Assembly: GCF_003171515.1 (NCBI RefSeq)
Contig: NC_089392.1
Location: 2,170,001 to 2,234,000 of the forward strand
DNA: 64,000 bases
Reading direction: 5' to 3'
Origin: Pyrenophora tritici-repentis
Lineage: Eukaryota; Ascomycota; Dothideomycetes; Pleosporales; Pleosporaceae
Shown: positions 36,288-46,552 of the stretch, piece by piece
Layout of the letters: the number at the start of each line of letters is the position of its first letter
How positions within the stretch are numbered: the stretch's first letter is position 1
Program-made: the position numbers and the translations under genes
The notes under the pieces: model-generated
Databases searched by the model: none
What the model saw: only the letters and a program-made list of their open reading frames with translations
What the model was told of the DNA's origin: nothing

Positions 36288-36773
36288 ATGCGTTTCACCA
36301 CCCTCGCCGCCACCCTCGCCAGCGCCTCACAAGCCACAGCCCTCCTCGCCGGCCTCTCCGCCCCCGCGACCATCGCCCCCGGCTCGCGCTTCAACCTAAC
36401 CCTCATCGCCTCGCCGCGCGCAGAACCACGACCCGAAGTCGCCGTCTCCTACGGCTGGAGCGCCAACAACGGCTTCGAGGGTGCCCTAGGCTATAACGTA
36501 CAATCCATGTTCCTGGGCCCAAGTCTCTCTGACACCGACAACAATATCACCATCTTGGCTCAGGCACCGGCGCGTGAGGACCTCATCCCCGGTAGGCCGG
36601 CTGGGCCTGGTCCTGACGAGAACATGTTTTTGAACATTGCTTTCTTTCAGCTCGGACCAGGTAATTCGTACCCTGCTATTAGTAGTTATAATGTTTCGGT
36701 CATGATTGGGGAGGAGACGAGTGAGGGTGTGCTTGTGGGAAGTACCACGCCGTTGTTGGTTATGTACGCTTAG
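36288..36773 (+). CDS. NIS1-like small secreted protein (candidate effector)
   Basis: Single exon, 161 aa. Residues 1-18 are a signal peptide (MRFTTLAATLASASQATA). The mature protein is a compact beta-rich domain without cysteine, with FNLTLIA, VQSMFLGPSLSD, NMFLNIAFFQLG and SSYNVSVMIGEETSEG. The pattern resembles the NIS1 family, first described as a necrosis-inducing secreted protein of plant-pathogenic fungi that blocks plant immune receptor kinases and is widespread in ascomycetes. Similarity was judged by eye, so the family call is moderate and activity is untested. Four N-glycosylation motifs are present. Codons near the start are strongly GC-rich. Confidence 0.68.
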   Translation: MRFTTLAATLASASQATALLAGLSAPATIAPGSRFNLTLIASPRAEPRPEVAVSYGWSANNGFEGALGYNVQSMFLGPSLSDTDNNITILAQAPAREDLIPGRPAGPGPDENMFLNIAFFQLGPGNSYPAISSYNVSVMIGEETSEGVLVGSTTPLLVMYA

Positions 36774-37330
36774 ATGGGCAGGGTGTGAGGAAAGGGGGTG
36801 TTCATAAGAGGGGTGGATAGGGGGAGATGAGTATATATACGGTATTGGTGCCGGTAATATGGTAATAACGTTTATATGGCGGAATCATACCAACACGTTC
36901 TGTACGCTCTTGTAATGCTTATAATGCCACGTGCTGTTGCCGCTGCTTGAACGGGCACTGATGCTGTGGTGTACGGGATGAGGGAAATACAAAACTCAGT
37001 GCGTTCTGTACTTATTTCTTAGTATTGGCTATGCGTCTGGATCTAACCTGGAGAACTGGCTTTATGTCGGCTTTCGTCATTTCTTCGTAATCCCCCATTT
37101 TTTGGGTCGACTACTGGAACTGAACCTCGAGACAGGTAGCAAGAGCTGCGTACATCCAACATTCATTTGAGCTGTTTGATGGAGGCTACGGGTCAAGTAA
37201 GCTGGGGGATGGCAATGCACTCAATCACGTACGCGTTGAAAGTTCAAATGTAAAATGTTCTCTCTAATCAAAAATATCTACAGGAAATAACGCCCATATA
37301 CCATTAAATCACAATCGGAGATTCGTTACT
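36774..37330. other. Intergenic between convergent genes
   Basis: Two 3' ends face each other here. No gene or repeat seen. Confidence 0.45.
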
Positions 37331-39054
37331 TTAGAATCTGTAATTCTTCCCGTATAGCTCCTTCTGGCTCGTCGCGGGCTTCCACTCAAAGTGATGCTTA
37401 CCCTCCATGGGCTTTTTCACGTTTGAGTCCTTGTCACCCTTCTTGTCAAACATGTGGCTACCGAAGTAATCCAGTTCCGCCTCGTAGAAAGACGTGGGCA
37501 AATCAGTTCCACTAGCGACCTTGAAGTATTCCAAAGTTGCACTGATAGCAGGTACTACCTGATCCGTCTCGACTGCTTTAGCGACCACGCGCCGGAGTGC
37601 TGGGAAGCAGTTCTTGACGTCCTTTGCCACGCGAGTTGAGAAGTTGAGGTTGAGGTCTTCGGATAAAGGGTTTGATTTTAGAACAGGCGCGAGGATTTCG
37701 TCGGAGATATAATCGGCTTGGATGATGCAGCCGGCGCGCCAGATCTGCCAGACTTGGGAGTAGTCGATTTCCCACTTATGTTCTTGGTCTGCTTTGGCAA
37801 TGACGTTCATGCCTTGGATGAAGCTGGCAAGGCAGGCTGCATAGGTTGCTTTCCTCAGGTCCTCGAGAAAGGCTTTCTTGTCGGAAATGTTCAATTCGCT
37901 GGGAGGGAAGCCGCCGTCGGACGCTTTGCTGGCTCTCTCACGGTCGCCATGGAAGGCGGACGCTAGACGGAATGCATGTGAAATGTTGAGCGTGAAAGCC
38001 GGAACATGAAGTTCGATGGCTTCGGTGTTGCTCCAAATTCCAGTCCCTTCTTCGCCAGTCACATCCTGAACGACCTTGTCAAGCACTTGTGAGATGACGA
38101 GTGGGTGGTGTGTCTGCTTTTCGCTTGTGCTCTCCTCGGACTTTTCACTTGCGTCGCGCTTGTGTGATAGATCGGCGCCGATGGAGACGAGGAAGGTGCC
38201 TCGCTATCCAGTTCATTAGTACAAAACTTATTGCGGTTGAGTAGAGTTGCTCGGACTTACTAATTCGCCTTCGGAGTTCCACTGACTGAGAACATCACCA
38301 ATCTCCTCGTAGCCCATGCCCATTTTTCGCATGATACCCCAGGCCTCGCAAATGGCACTCATCATGCCATGCTCGATACCATTGTGCATCATCTTGACAT
38401 AGTGACCTGCTCCGCCTTTTCCAATCACACCAACACATGGCTTTTCGTCTTTGTCCTTAGCTGCAACTTTTTCCAGCAATGGGAGGACGTCTTTGAGCGC
38501 AGAGATATCCCCACCAGGACACATGGAAGGTCCGGCTCTTGCAGCTTGGTAGCCACCACTGACACCGCACCCAATATATCTTACGCCAGTGCCTTTGGTC
38601 TTCTCCTGTCGCCGCTCAGTGTTCTGGAAGTGTTCGTTTCCGCAGTCTAGGATGATATCGTCACGAGAGAGGTTGGGTATTAAGCCCTCGAGAACCTTGT
38701 CGCCAACACCGCCGTGTGGTAAGGAGAAGACGAGTAGGCGTGGTGTTGATAGTGCGGCGCACAGTGATTCGTAGTCTGTCACTTTGTAAGCGTCGTACTA
38801 GTGGTTGTCCCGTCTCCCCTAATTACCTTTGTACTTTTGCACCTTGCCGTTATATCCTTGTTTCTCAGCCTTCTCGATGACTGCATCCATCGCCTCCTCT
38901 GATGGGTCCGAGAGCGAGACATGGACGCCAATCTCAGCGAACAGCAGGGCCATGCCACCGCCCATGCTACCACACCCAATCATGGCAATCTTGTCTTGTC
39001 AGCCTTTGATGCGCCCAATTGGATGACTATGCATACATTTGTAAACCCAGACAT
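37331..39054 (-). CDS. 6-phosphogluconate dehydrogenase-like protein
   Basis: Exons 39054-39037, 38989-38827, 38781-38261 and 38203-37331; introns of 47, 45 and 57 bp; 524 aa. The N-terminal Rossmann motif is IGCGSMGGGMA followed by an Asp (SLSDPS). The substrate block GCGVSGGYQAARAGPSMCPGG and the catalytic Lys/His region GKGGAGHYVKMMHNGIEHGMM match 6PGDH well. The C-terminal helical domain keeps IWRAGCIIQA. The cofactor loop differs from the housekeeping enzyme, which normally reads GLAVMGxN, and the protein is longer at the middle (a charged insert at about 245-265). It is therefore probably a second, fungal-type paralogue. Expected reaction: oxidative decarboxylation of 6-phosphogluconate to ribulose 5-phosphate. 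The 18-bp first exon is inferred from the splice sites. Confidence 0.87.
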
Positions 39055-39616
39055 GGTTTTAGAGGGAGGTCTCTTCTTGTTGCTGACGGGAGCGGTATGA
39101 AATGAGTAGAGAAGAACCCAATATCACAATATACAGATATGTAAGCGAAGAGAAGGAAGGGAGAGTTGGATCAGCGTAGTAGACAAGATTATCGAGAAAT
39201 GCGAGCATGATGAAAGGTGCGGGTCAAAAGTTTGTCATATAACACACGAGTGACGTCGGTGGGGTGGCAGCTGGATCGAGCTCAATGCTAACATGGCTGG
39301 CGGGCAGTCCCTTTATCTCTGACTTTCCGGCCGTGCCGCGAGGGACAGACTGCGGAGCCATTTGTATGCGGGCCTAATACTAGGCATGCGTTGGGATGGT
39401 GGCTTCCCAACGCAAACGAATGGCAAGTGCGATGACGGGGAGGTGGAGTTTGGGTCGCGTATGGAAAGAGCCGCTCTTCCACTAGCGCGAACCGTTGTAC
39501 TCCACGCAAACACCAGGCGAGCTATCGCGACAATTTCTGTACAATCACCCACCACGCATAACATCACCAGCAATTCTTAATAATCCGCTGAAATTCTCCT
39601 GCCACTACCTGTAGCC
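39055..39616. promoter_or_regulatory. Divergent promoter region, 6PGDH-like and Y14
   Basis: 562 bp between two start codons that point away from each other, so both promoters must lie here. No repeat or other gene. Specific sites cannot be assigned from the sequence. Confidence 0.4.
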
Positions 39617-40125
39617 ATGGCCGATATCGAAATGGACATTGACCAACCCGAAGCTGACCCCAAGGCCGGCGACGCGCGCACCGAGGCCGGCGCAACAGCT
39701 GTGCGCTCCATTGAAGGCTGGATCATCATTGTCGCAAACGTACACGAAGAAGCTACAGAAGAGGATCTGCATGACATGTTTGGCGAGTTTGGTACTATTA
39801 GGAATCTGCACATGAACTTGGACAGGAGAACTGGTTACGTCAAGGTACGCGTTTGACTTTAATATACATAGACGGCTCTAACGTGACGCAGGGCTATGTT
39901 CTCATCGAATACGCTACGCTGGACGAAGCAAAGGCTGCCATCAAGGGCGCCAATGGCAAGGAACTCCTTGAGCAAACTGTCGCTGTTGACTTCGCATTCG
40001 TACGACCGCCCCCAACGACCAAGGGACGCTCGCGCGACCACGACAGGCGACAGAGTGGCCGAGGCGCTGGCAGAGCTAGGAGCAGGAGTCCCGGCCGAGG
40101 CAGCGAGGGTGTCGAAGACGAATAG
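39617..40125 (+). CDS. RNA-binding protein Y14/RBM8A, exon junction complex
   Basis: Exons 39617-39844 and 39892-40125 with a 47-bp intron in phase 0; 153 aa. An acidic N-terminus is followed by a single RRM (about residues 34-112): [42 protein letters not shown] (RNP1-like) and TVAVDFAFV. The tail is Arg/Ser/Gly-rich ([17 protein letters not shown]). This is the Y14 (RBM8A, Tsunagi) pattern. Y14 pairs with Mago in the exon junction complex, left on spliced mRNA upstream of exon joins, with roles in mRNA export and decay. Mago is not in this window. Confidence 0.92.
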
Positions 40126-40934
40126 TCATCTCGGATGAAGCTGCACATACATCTGCACATTTTGTCGAGTCCACCATGTACAGAAAGAAGATGAAGTTGG
40201 GGGTTAGGCCTGAGATTTGGCGATAGCCCTTATATCCACTTCTTGTCAGGTACTGCAATACCAGATCGCCGGCTTGTCTCTCTGTGAGGCAGGTCGGGCC
40301 CTAGCTTGACCAATGTAAGTCGGTGCTCTCTAGCCTTGGCAACCAATTTGCTAACCGGTTCATAGCTTTTGCGCTTCCTCGGTCTGATAGAATTAACTGG
40401 CCCTACGCTGTGATGCTGATAGTTTTGTACACAGTGAGTCGAGCAATGACTGCGAAAATTGATATAACCATGGGATGGCATTGACTGCTAGTCGGAGTCA
40501 ACCCAACCTTTCGGGCTTTGCCACAAACACGCTTTTGATCACGTTGGCATCATACTCAAGAGTAGTCTGCAACATTCACTTTGGCTGAAACCATATTCGT
40601 ACATCTCTCTAATGGGCTCAGGTACATGGAATAAAGGGTGACTACATGTGTATGTAGCTAGATCTATAGTCATATGATATGCGCTGAATCAGCCTATTCA
40701 GCATCATGATCTCTTTCACACACTTTTGCTACTAGCTTTGCACATGCGGCTCACGATATGTTCACTCAGGAAACCATCGATCGATAGGCGAACTTGACAC
40801 AAACGACAAGCAAGATAGTCGGCCATGCGTGGGAGCCATACATGCCATACATTGGTATAACAATCAAATGTCCACATACTTCAATACTCTCAAAGCACAC
40901 CAAACTCAACAAAAGCCCTACCCTCCCCTCTCCC
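40126..40934. other. Intergenic between convergent genes
   Basis: No gene or repeat is supported. Probably the 3' UTRs of Y14 and of the sugar transporter. Confidence 0.45.
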
Positions 40935-42747
40935 TCAAACCTTATCTGTAACCTCAATATGCTCCACCACCGCCTGTTTCTCACCAATGCCCTTGCCCCT
41001 CTCCTTCATATCCTGCAGTGCCTGCTCCCCAACATCAACCGCATCATCCCCATCAAAGAACTTTGCAATTTCCTCCATAGGCGTATACCTCGTTTCGACA
41101 ATACAAAAGTAAATAACGCCAATCTCAAACGCGAGAAACACGCAGTACACGATATAGTACTTCCACGCCAGCGCATCGAGCGCGATGCCGTTGACAAACT
41201 GGTTGAAGAATAAGGCGGCTGTGACGCAGAAGTTGAGCCAGGTGAAGCCCTTGGCACGCAGGCCGTAAGGGAGGATTTCCGTGGTGTAGCCGGCCATTAT
41301 TCCGGCTTTTACGTCGTAGAAGACGCCGTAGAGGAACTTGGGGGGATATCAGACTGGGGTCAAGAGGGTTTGTTGAATGTTTGGAGCACACTTACGATAC
41401 TAGCAATGAAGCCTTTACCGAGAGCAGGCCGGGGCGCAATGGCGTAGCGCGCAGATATAATGGTGAAGATGTTGAACATGACAAATGTACCGATTGTCGA
41501 GATGAGGTAGATGGGACGGCGACCCAGCTTGTCAACGAGGAAGGAGAAAGTAAAGTTCTCCACCAACGCTAGTGTCTTCATGCCGCCGTTGATGCCGAGT
41601 TGGGTCTGCGGGTTCGTGAGACCTACGTTGTCCATTACATATTTCAGGTAATATGAGATTAGACCGTTTCCACTCCATTGGCTGAAGAAACCAATGGCAG
41701 TGATGATGGTGATTCGCTTGCGGTTGCCCTTTGTTTTGAGGAAGTCGGCCCAAGAGTTTTTGCCTGTAGAAGGGTTAGAAGGTTGCGACTGTGGTATACT
41801 GGGTGGTTTGGGTTACCTTGTTTCTTGTCGAATTCGATGGCAGCGCGTACTTCGGCGTATTCGAGCTGGATGAATTCATCATCGACGTCACCTTCGCCGT
41901 GCCAGTGTGTGAATATGGCGAGGGCTTCTTCGTGGCGGTCTTTGTTGCAGAGCCAACGTGGGGATTCGGGCATGAAGAAGATGAAGCCGAGAATGATTAG
42001 AGAGCAGATTGATTGCAGAAGGGAAGGGAGACGCCAGGACCAGTCGCTCTGTATTAGATTAGTATATTGTACAGCGAACCAGAAGTTTTCAACTTTACCT
42101 GGAGCTTCAGCGTTCCGTAAGTCACCCATGATGCAATGAAAGCTCCGGAGTGGTAGCTCGCACCAGAAAGTGTGACGAGTACAGCACGGTCCTGTGGGTG
42201 CGCAATCTCGGCGATCAACAGCGGTGCTGAGCCTAGCACAATGGTATCGCCGAAACCCAGGATCAATCGCGCAGCGATGAACATGCCAATGTCCTGTGCA
42301 CCTGTCTGAAGCGCTACTGCAACCAACATGATGCAGCACCCAATAGCCACGCCGATCTTCCTACCTTTCCAGTCAATCAGATAGGGTGTGAAGAAGAGGC
42401 CGATGAGCGAGCCGAGTGACATTGACGAGTTGAAGAAACCGAGCATGGCCCCCCGGGGCTCACCAAAGTAGTTTTGCCAGTAGGAGAGGGATTGGAGACC
42501 CTGGTGCTGGTCAGTAAGAATAGAAGAAAAATTTGATGTTGATACGCACGTTCATCATGGATCCATCAAATCCATTGGCAGTGTTTGTCATGATAAGAAT
42601 GACAATGTAGAGGTAGAGTTTGCGTAAATTCGGACGCTTCCACCATGGTAGACGTTCAAAGATGCGGCCAGCAAAGAAGAAGTGGCCTTTTGGTGGTTTG
42701 ACAGGTACAATCTTTTGCGTGGTCTTGGGTGGGCGTAAAGAAACCAT
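40935..42747 (-). CDS. MFS sugar transporter (sugar porter family)
   Basis: Exons 42747-42550, 42500-42099, 42048-41817, 41763-41396 and 41336-40935; introns of 49-59 bp; 533 aa. Twelve helices are expected. Sugar-porter signatures are present: PESPRWL at the end of helix 6, the DKLGRRPIYL loop, and ETRYTPMEEI after helix 12. The opening part, NGFDGSMMN then GLQSL..W, is typical of fungal hexose, pentose and lactose permeases. The transported sugar cannot be told. The neighbouring divergent gene encodes a GH43 glycosidase, so uptake of sugars freed from plant polysaccharide is a reasonable inference. Confidence 0.9.
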
Positions 42748-43967
42748 GATGGGCGAGTCGCGTGCCTGCGTGTCAGCAACAACGAAGTGAGACGCTGTAA
42801 ATCTCGCGGCCACATGCTGTCTATATATTCTTCTCCAACACTGTGCCACATCAGTATCAGGAAGTCACATCCCTGCCGCCTATCGGCCTTGGAGTTTGGA
42901 GGTAGCCTAGTATAGGAAGAAGCCAAGTTGGCTGAATACGCCCATGGCCCTGGTCTTGTCCCGCATACAAGCCCTGGAGGACTTGGTTGGAATGAATCTC
43001 GTATCGTATCGTGATAAGCGCCACAGCAAGGGGGGCATGGTCATGAATAGCCTTGCACGCCGTGCTCTTGGGCTACTATGATCCAGACTGGGGTGAAATG
43101 CGGGGAAGCCAATTCGGTCATGCTCGTAACCCCATGGGGTACGACCGGCTAAACTGTCGAACTTCGCATCCCACGTTATTTCGTCTTTTACATGATTCAG
43201 GATGAAAGCTACCGCTTTGCTGCAACTGCCGTAGCCAACACTCTGAAGGCGCGCGATACCAAAGGAAGTTAGCTTGGCTGTATATGATTGGCCAGAAGCT
43301 TGCGATCTAGTGACAACAGAGAACGGAGTAAGCTCGCAGTCAGCATCGTCCAGAAGTCGCAAAGATACTCCAACGACACGCGCTTAAGAAATCCAGTACC
43401 GGGATACTGCAGGGGGTAAGGATCTGGTGCAAGGTGCTAGGGCCTTTCCTTCTGGCGTCTGGGGCGCTGCGAAGAGCCACCGCGGGGTATGTAGATCATG
43501 TTCATCAGATGAACAAGCTGATAAATTCGGAAACCCGGCGAAAATCAATAGTCTATGATGAAGAGGAAAAGCTTATTGATAGCCAGTTAGCAATTTTTCA
43601 TTGCCGTCAAAACAAGTTTCCAAGCCCGTAGCAGGACGAGGCGCACTTGGTATAGCCCTTCTTATCAACCACCAAGAAGGGAACGACTCACTAGCGTGAG
43701 ATGACAAGATGGGAGTAAGACATGCCCAGCGGTGTGGCGATCCGACTCTCGATCCAGAAAACGTGGCTATACGAATTTACCCGGCTTTGCACCCGGTCGT
43801 TTAGCACCCACAACATCACATCTCCCGGTCTCCGTACAACGTACCTAGGTAGCTACCTCGGCAGGACTAGCTAGGAATATGTATGAATCTATGATAATGA
43901 CACTCCTGTACAGTGACCTCCCCCTCGCACTCTCATAGCAAGCTTCACATCGTCAATCGCCGCCAAC
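42748..43967. promoter_or_regulatory. Divergent region between sugar transporter and GH43
   Basis: 1220 bp between the two start codons. An open frame on the minus strand (42907-43362) has no recognisable domain and I do not call it. The region should hold both promoters; no specific operator can be supported. Confidence 0.4.
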
Positions 43968-45563
43968 ATGAGCACCACCATCAACCCAATCATTCCAGGC
44001 TTTGCACCGGACCCATCTGTCGTACTAGTTGATGGCACATACTATCTCGTCAACTCGACATTTCATCTCTTCCCCGGTTTGCCCATCTATACGTCTCAGG
44101 ATCTAATTCACTGGCACCAAATCGGCAACGCAATCAATCGGACCGAACAGCTCAGCTTCTCCAATGCTTCAACGCTGATACACGATTTGGGTAATGGAGA
44201 CCATTTGTATGCAACAGGCGGTTTGTATGCGCCTACGATACGGCACCACAATGGTACTTTCTACATTGTATGCACAAACGTGGTAAACCCCAGCGATGGG
44301 GGAAAAAGCAAACTCGAAAACTTCATTATTTCGAGCACAGACATCCACGCCAGCAAATGGAGTGATCCTGTCCCGTTTGAGTTTTACGGTATAGACCCTA
44401 GTCTCTTCTTCGACACCGTGTCGGGCAAAACATACATGTGCGGTTCGAAATCCCCGGGGCCAAGCACAAAGATCACTCTGTTTGAAATCGATGTTGCGAC
44501 GGGTGAGAAGCTCAGTCCCGAGAAGGAACTTTGGCATGGGACTGGCGGTATTTATCCAGAAGGTCCGCATATTTACTACCGTGAGGGGTTCTATTACCTC
44601 ATGATTGCCGAGGGTGGCACGCACGAAGGCCATAGTGTGACAATGGCGCGGAGTAAGAGCCTGGATGGACCGTGGGAAGCATCACCCCGTAACCCTATGC
44701 TCACCGCTGCTGGAACGGACGAGTATGTGCAGTGTACAGGTCATTGTGAGGCGTTCGAGGGTATGGGCGGGAACTGGTATGGTGTCTGTCTGGCGATACG
44801 GATGCATGCCCCCAACATGTATGGACTGGGTAGAGAAACCTTTCTCACGCGTGGACATTGGGATTCGGGAAATTGGCTTTCCTTTGACCGCGTCAAGGCT
44901 CAGCCTTTAAACATCGACACAACACTGGATCCCGCGAGGAAACTTACAGCGGCACCAGGTGTAGATTGGCTCTACATCCACGACCCAGTCGCCTCAAACT
45001 GTAACATCTCCACTTCCACCTCTTCCTCTACCGGCCAAGACATCTCACTAATACCCTCGCCACATCTTCTCTCCTCAGCAAACGCATCTCCAACTTTCCT
45101 CGGAAAACGCCAGCGCAGTCTGGAGGGAGCAAGCCGCGTCACGCACCTCACCTCCGCCTCCTCCCCCCAAAATCTCACAGCAGGACTAGCCGTCTACAAA
45201 GACGAACACCGATTCTTCTACATCGCCGTGCACCGTCAGACGAACAAGCAACCTGCGATTGTAGCTAAAGTAGTTAACAAGGCGCAAGGTATTGATAGGA
45301 TGGAGGAGCGGAGGCTCGAGCAGGAGGATGTACTAGGAAATGAAATTGTGTTTGAGATCAAGTATACAGAGGAAGCGTACACGCTTTTGTACAGTGTGGG
45401 AGGTGGAGAGAGAGAGATGGTAGAGGTGTGTAAGGTACAGGCGAGGGAAATGAGTGATAGAGACTTTGTGGGACCGATTTTGGGTGTTTTTACGGTTAGT
45501 GGAGAGGAAGTGGAGGGGAAGACGGTGTTTTGGGGGTTTGGTGTTGATGGCGATGGTGTTTAG
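43968..45563 (+). CDS. Glycoside hydrolase family 43 protein
   Basis: Single exon, 531 aa, no signal peptide. The five-bladed propeller catalytic site is complete: general base Asp in FAPDPSVV (about residue 15), pKa-tuning Asp in GIDPSLFFD (about 142) and acid Glu in YPEGPHI (about 199). After about residue 330 comes a C-terminal beta-sandwich domain as in fungal beta-xylosidases and arabinofuranosidases. Lack of a signal peptide suggests an intracellular enzyme acting on imported oligosaccharides, which fits the adjacent sugar transporter. The linker at about 350-375 is Ser-rich. Exact activity (beta-xylosidase or alpha-arabinofuranosidase) is not decidable here. Confidence 0.9.
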   Translation: MSTTINPIIPGFAPDPSVVLVDGTYYLVNSTFHLFPGLPIYTSQDLIHWHQIGNAINRTEQLSFSNASTLIHDLGNGDHLYATGGLYAPTIRHHNGTFYIVCTNVVNPSDGGKSKLENFIISSTDIHASKWSDPVPFEFYGIDPSLFFDTVSGKTYMCGSKSPGPSTKITLFEIDVATGEKLSPEKELWHGTGGIYPEGPHIYYREGFYYLMIAEGGTHEGHSVTMARSKSLDGPWEASPRNPMLTAAGTDEYVQCTGHCEAFEGMGGNWYGVCLAIRMHAPNMYGLGRETFLTRGHWDSGNWLSFDRVKAQPLNIDTTLDPARKLTAAPGVDWLYIHDPVASNCNISTSTSSSTGQDISLIPSPHLLSSANASPTFLGKRQRSLEGASRVTHLTSASSPQNLTAGLAVYKDEHRFFYIAVHRQTNKQPAIVAKVVNKAQGIDRMEERRLEQEDVLGNEIVFEIKYTEEAYTLLYSVGGGEREMVEVCKVQAREMSDRDFVGPILGVFTVSGEEVEGKTVFWGFGVDGDGV

Positions 45564-45927
45564 AAGGGGAATTGTGAGGTGCGGGGTTCTTACACGATTA
45601 GCCTTGGTACTTGCGTCCGGATATGGAAGAATGGACCGGTACCTAGCTCTTTTGGCGTTAGCATGTGATGAATACGATGCTTAGGCCTGCTTGAGAGTCT
45701 AGAGCCCAAAGGTAAGTTGTTGCACTTTACATCTTCAGTGATGGATCCTGGAGTGTGATATTACCCCCGCTTTTTTCTTATCGTCCTTGTCCCATCAATG
45801 AAAACCTTACAATATTAGTAAATTGAAAGCCGCTCCCGGTGACAGAAGTGTTGTTCAATTAGTCCGATTGGATCGCATTGACATGTGTAGACGTCACTGT
45901 AAGCTAAGCCCCTTCTGTACTTGACGC
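45564..45927. other. Intergenic downstream of GH43
   Basis: No gene. The transposon stack begins at its right end. Confidence 0.4.
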
Positions 45928-46251
45928 TAAACGACAATATTATTATTATTATAATTATTGGAACAAGGTCCCTCTAGTAGTATGACTACTATGGATAACC
46001 GAGTGGGAGGAGGGACAAGGCGGGGTGGCTGCAACGTATTGTATTGACTATCGTGTCCTATATCAAGCTCTCAGGCTGTTGTGGTGGATGCCATTGCCCA
46101 CCGGGCAGTGCCTGCCACACCAGCACATCATGTGACCCCCAAGCACCTTCTACCTGGACTGAACCCAGATATTCTCAACAATAATTATTATTCCATTAGA
46201 GTCCTTTTTCAATCAGAGACTATGTAGGACTTTGGCTGTTAAACGACAATA
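45928..46251 (-). mobile_element. 5'-truncated LINE stub with 12-bp target duplication
   Basis: TAAACGACAATA occurs at 45928-45939 and again at 46240-46251 as a direct repeat. Between them, on the minus strand, is the last 45 bp or so of the same LINE family that ends at 50930 and 62800, with AGTCCT..AGGACT and CTCTAATGGAATAATAATTATT, plus its A/T-rich tail. A solo LTR (45956-46180) has since inserted into the tail. The insertion carries no coding sequence. Confidence 0.8.
45956..46180. repeat. Solo LTR, copy 1 (225 bp, TSD ATAAT)
   Basis: Element TATTGGAACAAGG .. ATATTCTCAACA, flanked by the direct repeat ATAAT (45951-45955 and 46181-46185). Read on the other strand it starts TGTT and ends AATA, as an LTR would (TG..TA form). 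Its ends match the second copy at 62473-62708; the interiors are diverged. No internal coding region is attached, so it is a solo LTR, possibly of a Ty1/copia-type element. The superfamily is an inference. Confidence 0.65.
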
Positions 46252-46552
46252 GTTCATAGCCAAAAGTCTGGAATGTGAGAGATTCGAGGGACTTGTCTAG
46301 ATGCTTTACTCGTCCATGACTGCCCTGGCTGATCATCGTATAATATGTAACCACGTGACTAGAGTCACATGATATCCTATTGTAACAGGCACTGCCCGGT
46401 GGGCAAGTGCACTTACCTCTGAGCCGAGAGCTCTAGAAAACACAACAACAGATAGCAATACAATCGTTGATCCACAGCCTCCACCCGACACTGCTCACGC
46501 AGTTACATAATATGTCGCGTGACTCGGCTTGGCACCCACATGTGTGTAGGAT
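46252..46552. other. DNA between LINE stub and hAT remnant
   Basis: No gene. It contains a 20-bp sequence at 46386-46405 that is the exact reverse complement of 46095-46114, which lies inside solo LTR copy 1. Confidence 0.45.

Noticed and set aside
42907..43362. 151-codon open frame on the minus strand upstream of GH43
   Set aside because: No recognisable domain, no splice partner and no codon bias; kept as intergenic.
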